Origin: Burhinus oedicnemus
Taxonomy: Eukaryota; Chordata; Aves; Charadriiformes; Burhinidae
Assembly: GCA_008921705.1 (NCBI GenBank)
Contig: VFFE01009170.1
Span: forward strand, 2,357,686 to 2,421,685
Length of the DNA stretch: 64,000 bases
Direction of reading: 5' to 3'
The notes under the pieces are model-generated. The model had not been told where the DNA came from. It saw only the letters and a program-made list of their open reading frames with translations, and did no database searches. The translations under genes and the position numbers were made by a program. This document shows positions 59,101 through 64,000 of this stretch, in pieces (the stretch's first letter is position 1; every line of letters begins with the position of its first letter).

Positions 59101-59770
59101 GGTGCTGTGCTTAGTCTCTGCATGCCCTATTGCAGATGTTGGGGGGGGGCTAGTGCAAGAAGTATGTAAAAAAAGCTTCGATGTACCTAGGACTTCCTTG
59201 TGGTCCAGAGAAGTGTTAAGGAAGAACATTAACTTTCCCTCCTAACTGTGTGCAGACAGTTGTATGAAAGGGGTAAAGTTCTGGGAAGTTCCTTTTTTTA
59301 GTTAATGCTGTCCTTTGTGACTGTGGTTAAAGCAAAACAGCTAAGGGAGTTGCCTGCATATATTATGATGGCTTAGCTTGTGCATAACAGTAACAGCTCT
59401 TGAAGGAATCAGTTATTATAAATCTCTATTGTGCATACAACTAGTACTGAAAGACTTCATCCGGAATGATCATAACTAGTGGACTTGGCTTCCTTTTGGT
59501 TGTTGGCAAGCTAAGCTAGAAGTTAACTGAGCCAGTTTTATCTATGTGCTGAGAGCAGAAGCTTGAGTTCTGGATATAGCCATCTGTTGGTGCGCTAGTG
59601 CCTAACACAGGTCTTTTTCTTTCTCTTCAGTGGAAGAATGTCAACTGGATGAAAATAACATGCTGATCCCTATAATAGTTGGTGCAGCCCTTGCTGGTCT
59701 TGTTCTGATTGTCTTGATTGCTTACTTGATTGGCAGAAAGAGGAGCCATGCTGGATATCAAACAATTTAA
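50017..59770 (+). CDS. LAMP1: Lysosome-associated membrane protein 1 (LEP100), exons 2-9
   Basis: LAMP1 is a heavily glycosylated type I membrane protein of late endosomes and lysosomes. Exons: 50017 (or 50028)-50132, 51481-51694, 51799-51960, 55640-55857, 57514-57636, 58596-58665, 58834-59004, 59631-59770. They give about 400 residues. In order: first luminal domain, a Pro/Ser/Thr hinge (VVPTTPKQTTSQVP and on), second luminal domain, one transmembrane helix, and a short tail RKRSHAGYQTI. Eight luminal cysteines (four disulfide pairs in the family) and 18 N-X-S/T sequons are visible. The GYQTI tail is the lysosomal YXX-hydrophobic sorting signal; LAMP2 instead ends GYEQF-like. Exon number and phases agree with human LAMP1. 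Exon 1 with the signal peptide is missing, probably in the gap at 40794. Confidence 0.96.
50133..51480 (+). other. LAMP1: LAMP1 intron 2 with G-run
   Basis: GT-AG intron; contains an uninterrupted run of 14 G at 51223-51236, about 245 bases before the acceptor. Nothing else recognised. Confidence 0.7.
51481..51694 (+). CDS. LAMP1: LAMP1 exon 3
   Basis: Acceptor CCCACAG ends at 51480; donor GTAAAA at 51695. Encodes FAHFFLPQNATVEPQSSCGN, then the conserved LVLGFGAGHSLSLNFSENAD and HYNLSDATLFHNSTA, with five sequons. First luminal domain. Confidence 0.95.
51799..51960 (+). CDS. LAMP1: LAMP1 exon 4
   Basis: Acceptor TTACAG ends at 51798. Encodes GEVKRVSHKTIIQAYMGTKY then RCINSKQVNMKNVNITFSNV and TLEAYLTNGTFSMN. 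The donor GTAGGT at 51961 (phase 1) is chosen because it alone joins in frame to KTECAEDMV in exon 5; the GTATCT four bases later does not. Confidence 0.93.
51961..55639 (+). other. LAMP1: LAMP1 intron 4
   Basis: GT-AG intron of 3.7 kb, moderately T-rich in its middle. No exon or repeat family recognised. Confidence 0.65.
55640..55857 (+). CDS. LAMP1: LAMP1 exon 5, hinge and start of second luminal domain
   Basis: Acceptor TCTCCAG ends at 55639. Encodes TECAEDMVSTTAVVPTTPKQ, the Pro/Thr-rich hinge TTSQVPTTSPAPTASPPNPA, then VGKYNVTGPNGTCVLAYMGL and QLNITYLKKDEK. The hinge is the expected O-glycosylated linker. Donor GTACAC at 55858. Confidence 0.95.
55858..57513 (+). other. LAMP1: LAMP1 intron 5
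   Basis: GT-AG intron of 1.7 kb. Overlapping open frames near 57129-57458 and 57240-57710 have no protein resemblance. Nothing recognised. Confidence 0.65.
57514..57636 (+). CDS. LAMP1: LAMP1 exon 6
   Basis: Acceptor CTTATAG ends at 57513; donor GTAAGA at 57637. Forty-one codons in phase 0, MGLDLLNFIPQNTTSSGMCD then NTSAFLNLTFDKTRVIFRFA and L. Second luminal domain, three sequons. Confidence 0.95.
57637..58595 (+). other. LAMP1: LAMP1 intron 6
   Basis: GT-AG intron with a short TATG/TACA-rich tract near 57810-57842; nothing else recognised. Confidence 0.65.
58596..58665 (+). CDS. LAMP1: LAMP1 exon 7
   Basis: Acceptor TTAAAAG ends at 58595; donor GTAGGG at 58666. Short exon encoding NASTEKFFLQGVNVSTTLPS then EAK. 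Two sequons. Phase 1 end joins to VPKFEASN. Confidence 0.94.
58834..59004 (+). CDS. LAMP1: LAMP1 exon 8
   Basis: Acceptor CACAG ends at 58833; donor GTAAGA at 59005. Encodes VPKFEASNNSMSELRATVGN then SYKCSAEENLQVTDKALVNV and FNVQIQVFKIDGDKFGA. The ATVGNSYKC box is a LAMP-family signature. Confidence 0.96.
59005..59630 (+). other. LAMP1: LAMP1 intron 8
   Basis: GT-AG intron holding a run of 9 G at 59141-59149. No other feature. Confidence 0.65.
59631..59770 (+). CDS. LAMP1: LAMP1 terminal exon: membrane span and lysosomal sorting tail
   Basis: Acceptor TCTTCAG ends at 59630. Encodes VEECQLDENN, a hydrophobic span (MLIPIIVGAALAGLVLIVLI and on, about 59660-59734), then RKRSHAGYQTI and TAA at 59768-59770. 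GYQTI is the AP-adaptor sorting motif that fixes the identity as LAMP1. Confidence 0.97.
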
Positions 59771-60650
59771 TGACTTGCACTAAAACCCAGTGTAGATGAA
59801 AAGCAATTGCAAGAAGCTGGGAAAAAAAACCCCACACACTTCCCCTGAGCTAAGATTGATATTGTAAGGGAACACCTTTTCTTGCAAATTGCTTCTTCTT
59901 ACAGTCTGCTTTATTAAATGTGAAATCATCTTGCAGCATTTAACTATGCACAAAAATAACTTCTGAAAATTCTGGTGTTTAATTTTGCTAACTAGTTTAA
60001 ATATTTACCCACTTAGAAACAAGCTAAAAGTTTTTAAGGGTGCTTTTTTTGGAATTGGCATAAGGTAATGTCAGCTAAAGATTCCAGAGAGGGATGTTTG
60101 CTAATTCACACTGACTGAATTTCAGAACTCTTTAACAAAGGGAAAAGGTTCATTCTTCATACTGCTGCCATCCAGCAATGATGATAACTATACTGATGAT
60201 GCATTTAAAGAAACTTAGTAACAACTGACAAAATTGAAATTTAAAATCTAAACTCCACCTTGTCTCTTAGGTGTGTATTTTTTACTAAGCTTTAAACTCA
60301 ATGCCTGGCATATGCAGGGTGTGAACAACGCAATACTCAAACCTTACAGGAACTCTTTATGATTGGACAACTCCCCTGTTTGATATTTTTGATGCTCTGC
60401 CAGCTTGTTAGGAGCTGGTACTTTTTTAAAATGGGTGTTATTTTTATTTACCTTTTTTTGTAAAGTGATTTCTGTCTCTTCTGTTGGAAGGTCCAGAGAG
60501 ATCCTGTTACTGCACATGTGTACAATATAGATCTCAATCTGCTGATTCTCTTGCTTTAAACTTGGCTGGGGGGTTGTACACTTTAAGGATCAGTTCTTAT
60601 GTATGCATTGCCTGTAACAATGCTAATAAAGACACTTTTTTTCTGTATAC
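59771..60650 (+). other. LAMP1: LAMP1 3' untranslated region
   Basis: About 0.9 kb between the stop codon and the poly(A) signal; AT-rich, with no other recognised element. Confidence 0.75.
60625..60630 (+). terminator. LAMP1: Poly(A) signal AATAAA of LAMP1
   Basis: Canonical AATAAA followed by a T-rich tract, 0.85 kb after the stop. It is the first clear hexamer downstream of LAMP1. Confidence 0.8.
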
Positions 60651-62394
60651 CTTAGTGTTGCTAATCACTCTTAAACACATTTGACCATTTGGTAAGTACT
60701 AAAGTCTTGATTTGGCTCTACTTTGGAAGCTTTTTCCCTGTGGCACAAAGGTGAGGCTTAACTGTGTATTTGTCTTCAGAGCAGCCCCTTGTTTTGGACT
60801 TTGTGTTTGTAAACTGGTAAAGCTTCTGCATATCAGTAACCTGAGATCTGGAGAAGTTAACTCTTCCATTACATTGCTGCTTGCTGAGAAATGTCAGTAT
60901 ATTGGTCTGCCCTGCTAAGCATTGCTTTCTGAAAGTGCTGCTAAGATACTTAGTATAAGGACTGTGTAAATGACACTTGGGTTTTATTTTGAAGTTGGAT
61001 TCTTACCACAGAGTAGGAAACTCATGTCTGCTGAGGTCTGTGTGTTATCTGCTTGGAAATGAATCTTTGTGTTTAAAGCTTCCCTGACTCCCTCCTGCAG
61101 TAATGTTTTGGTGTTAACAGTACTTGCTACACAGGGCAGGAACCAAAGCACACTGAAACATTGCACAGAACGCTATTCTTCTGACAGGGAGAACTGAACA
61201 CATGGCAGTGAGGCTGGTATACTTTGGAACATCTGCCCTGCTACCTTGAAGGTACCTGGAAACCACAGATTTTGCCAGTGGTGAATAAACTAGTATTTCC
61301 TAATACCTGGTGACATACTAGAAGTATGGTACTGCTGATGTGCTTATGATTCAGTACTCAAGGAAAAAGGGTGTCTGTCTTGTACCATAAATAGCTTGGA
61401 ATCATACTGTCTTTCCTTGTCTAGAAGAACACTCATCTACTTCCTCTGAAAAGTTGTGGGATTTTTTTCCCTGCTGAGGAATGAAAGAAACTCAGTCTGC
61501 AGGGGAGGAAAAAGAGATAAGCCTTCTTTGACAAGGAATGAAGAGAGCTTGGAGTAGACTCTGAAAAGGAGTGTGGTGTTAGGTGGGGCTTTCCACAGTA
61601 GCTGTTCAGCAGGGAGAATAGAAAGCACAAATTGCTGGCCTCTCTTCAGTCTTCCCTCCCTTCCCCAGCAGGAAGCAGAGGGAAAGGATTTGACCACGAG
61701 AGGGCTCTGCAAGGACAATAAAGGAATTCACAGGCACCTGGGCCTCAGCAGGGCTGGAAGTAGCCTAAGTGCCAGGGGCAGGGCTGCTGGTTTGCTTATT
61801 TGTGCCTGGGGTGGGATATTTAGACTTGCATTAAGGTACAGCTTTGGAACTGCCTGATGTCTCACTCTGTCAAGGAAGAAGTCTGTGGTTGTCTTTACAA
61901 GCGTTTCTCCCAAAATTTTTAGGGACACAGGTATATGAGGATATATAGCACCTGTAGTGCAACCTCAGTACACCGGCACAAAGTAGAAGTACAGCATCTA
62001 CTTTCAGCATCCCTTACAACAAAGTGAGAAATGCTGCTTCCAGATTTGAGTCAAATTACTTGTTACCTACTGTGATAGAGCTAGAAAATCCTGAATAAGC
62101 ATATAAAATATTAAGAGTGGTTATAGAGGAAGTTTTGCTGCTGCTTTCTGTAGCCTGGACTAGCACATGTTCCTTGCTGCCTTTACCTGAGTAGCTGTTA
62201 TATGCTGCATAGAGTAACTGTCAGTGAAGATAAAGATCACCTTCCTCATTGCTGTCTTGACTTGCACTTTGCCTTATTTACCGAGTTCCTTAAGTGATAG
62301 CAGCAAAGAAAAAGGAAGATGCTTGTATTCTAGCCAACTACTGGCAGTCAGGAAAGAGATCAGATACTTTGCTCTCTTCACACCAAGAAACAGG
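60651..62394. other. Spacer between convergent LAMP1 and GRTP1
   Basis: About 1.7 kb with no recognisable exon or repeat. It separates two poly(A) signals facing each other. Confidence 0.6.
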
Positions 62395-62413
62395 TTCTGA
62401 CAAATTAAATAAA

Positions 62414-62419
62414 TTTATT
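62414..62419 (-). terminator. GRTP1: Poly(A) signal AATAAA of GRTP1 (minus strand)
   Basis: TTTATT on the plus strand, read as AATAAA on the minus strand, about 400 bases past the minus-strand stop codon. Confidence 0.65.
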
Positions 62420-62814
62420 TTGTACAAATGATAGCTGTGTCACAGTTAATACAGTAGGAAGGATATGTAATTTTATACACCTGGGTTTTTTTAACATTAC
62501 AAAATGCCCTGAAAAGACAAGGATGGTGACTGCTTTTTTTAAAAGGAGTGTCCTGACACTGATCACATTCTACTCTGAAAAGACTTTAATCCTTAAAAAA
62601 AAAAAACAAACCCAACAAACCCACAAAACAGAACCACCAGTTCCAGTTATGAAGTCTGACATACAGTACAAAGTGTTAACATTTACTTGAGAGGCAGGAA
62701 AAATTGGTCAAGTGTCAGTTAACTCATGGAAAGCTTAAAGTGTCCTTTAGTCAGTGCAAATAGAGGAATGTGTCAATTGCTGTAGTATCTGACCAGCTGG
62801 TTACATCTAGTGAG
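62420..62814 (-). other. GRTP1: GRTP1 3' untranslated region
   Basis: Sequence between the minus-strand stop codon at 62815-62817 and the AATAAA; contains an A-rich run at 62596-62607 on the plus strand. No other element seen. Confidence 0.6.
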
Positions 62815-62904
62815 TTATCCCTGAGAAAGCAACTTCTCTCTGCAAGTCTCTCGGAGTTTGTTGATTGTTGCCATGGACAAGCTTCCAGGGTCTGTGAATA
62901 TTTT
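62815..62904 (-). CDS. GRTP1: GRTP1 terminal coding exon (TBC-domain Rab GAP), partial gene
   Basis: On the minus strand, a pyrimidine-bordered CCCCCAG acceptor (plus 62905-62906) is followed by 29 codons, KIFTDPGSLSMATINKLRET then CREKLLSQG and TAA. The PGSLS-TI-KLRE-CR pattern fits the C-terminus of growth-hormone-regulated TBC protein 1. A convergent GRTP1 directly after LAMP1 is the known vertebrate order. The TBC domain itself, which stimulates Rab GTP hydrolysis, lies beyond the window. The identity depends on synteny plus this short tail. Confidence 0.7.
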   Translation of the reverse strand, partial: KIFTDPGSLSMATINKLRETCREKLLSQG

Positions 62905-63678
62905 CTGGGGGCAAAAGGAGAAAATTCTTAGTTAAAATTCTGGCTTTGGACAACATGCTGGAATTCTCACATGATTCTGTGAAATCCCTGCTTTGATATC
63001 CATACTGTGAAAATGCTTACTGATGTTTGGCATCCTGGTAACAGGGTAGCATCTTCATCTACTCTGCTGTAAAGACATGGTAAGCCTGCAGCTCAAAACA
63101 AGTGCTGTAAGTTATACAAAAGCTAGTTTGAATGTAAGTGTCCAGTGAAAATTATTTTGGAAGGCATTTGTGTTGGTGGGTGGCAGGCATATTTAGAACA
63201 TAGTAAGCTACCCTGGGTAATGCTACAAAGCACCAGTGCATTTCTCATGTGGTGCTAGCATAGGTTGTTCAGGCTCTGGAATATATACATACAACAATAT
63301 GTTCCTACTGCAAAAAATCAGTCTTAAGCCCTTGCTATATTACCTTTGCTCTTCCCTACAGAGGTTTCCAGAGTAGCAATGTATATGGATGTAAGAATTT
63401 GAGGCATTCCAAATGCTGTCACACATCTGTAATATTTTTTTTTTTTGCTTTGACTTGTTGCTCAAGAACAACACACTTGATTTCACTACTCCATCTAAAA
63501 CTGACTGAACAAAACTATGACGCAAGCTGCAAGTTTATGTGCTTTAATCTACAGTTAAGATGTGTGGGCCCCTCAGTTCTCTGGAGTTGTAACTGTAACT
63601 CTGGAGATATCATAATTGAGCCAGTTTTGAACAGTGTTCTGGTAAAGAAGGAACATTTGCATTAAACTAAAAACTTAC
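62905..63678 (-). other. GRTP1: GRTP1 intronic sequence
   Basis: Sequence upstream (in GRTP1 sense) of the terminal exon. No other exon was recognised to 64000 apart from the doubtful candidate at 63679. Confidence 0.5.
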
Positions 63679-63734
63679 GATTTTGTTGTGGAGGAGCGTG
63701 CAACATGCAGCTGTCATCATCTCCACTATCTCTA
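63679..63734 (-). CDS. Candidate upstream GRTP1 exon (doubtful)
   Basis: On the minus strand, a T/C-rich tract and CACCAG are followed by 56 bases and then a GTAAGT donor. In the phase that joins to the terminal exon it reads EIVEMMTAACCTLLHNKI, with no stop. The splice sites are good, but the peptide does not clearly match what I expect before KIF in GRTP1. It could be an alternative exon or chance. Confidence 0.25.
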
Positions 63735-64000
63735 CTGGTGGTGGGGGAAAAAACCCCAAGCAAACCCAAAAGTATATGTTTCAAAGATAAATACACAATT
63801 TAGATTAGGTTCTTATTTAATTGCCTTGAAAGCACCCTCACTACAGTAACCAACACAGTTAAAATAAATGTTTTATTCAGGGTAACTGCAAGAAAAAGGT
63901 AGCTGATTTTCTAAAAACAGCTGCTGTAAAATGTAATGTAATTAAGGGGCGGGGAAAAGTCCTTCAAGGTCAAGCATTTGTATCAGCCTCTGAACTGGTA

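Overview
The window is a vertebrate nuclear locus, most likely from a bird. It holds three genes in the order CUL4A (+), LAMP1 (+), GRTP1 (-), the arrangement known from human 13q34. The avian call rests on a CR1 retrotransposon 3' end near 19.35 kb with the usual 'aggtcccttccaaccc' type tail, short introns, few repeats, and a LAMP1 protein that reads like chicken LEP100/LAMP1. I cannot name the species. The paralogous reading CUL4B-LAMP2 was considered and rejected on protein grounds.

Layout. Bases 1-36,420 hold CUL4A from inside its second intron to its poly(A) signal. Eighteen coding exons (4153-34897) join without any frame break into 671 residues; about 88 N-terminal residues (two exons) lie upstream of the window. 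CUL4A is the scaffold of the CRL4 ubiquitin ligase. Bases 36,420-40,500 are an intergenic spacer. Bases 40,500-41,250 are a GC- and CpG-rich island, interrupted by a 20-N gap, taken as the LAMP1 promoter. LAMP1 exon 1 (signal peptide) was not found and probably lies in that gap. LAMP1 coding exons 2-9 run 50,017-59,770, with a poly(A) signal at 60,625. After about 1.7 kb of spacer, the 3' end of a convergent minus-strand gene, best explained as GRTP1 (a TBC-domain Rab GAP), begins near 62,395 and continues past the window edge.

Notable structure. Two CUL4A introns break the GT-AG rule. The intron at 4257-6404 is a textbook U12-dependent AT-AC intron (ATATCCTTTT donor, TTTTCCTTAA branch site, AC acceptor). 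The intron at 9928-11253 uses a GC donor. In both cases the nearby GT alternatives break the reading frame. Intron 17 of CUL4A (28,209-33,316) carries a strongly decayed CR1-lineage retrotransposon. I found no CRISPR array, operon, tRNA or rRNA, and no wholly new system. The most unusual biology is the splicing of CUL4A.
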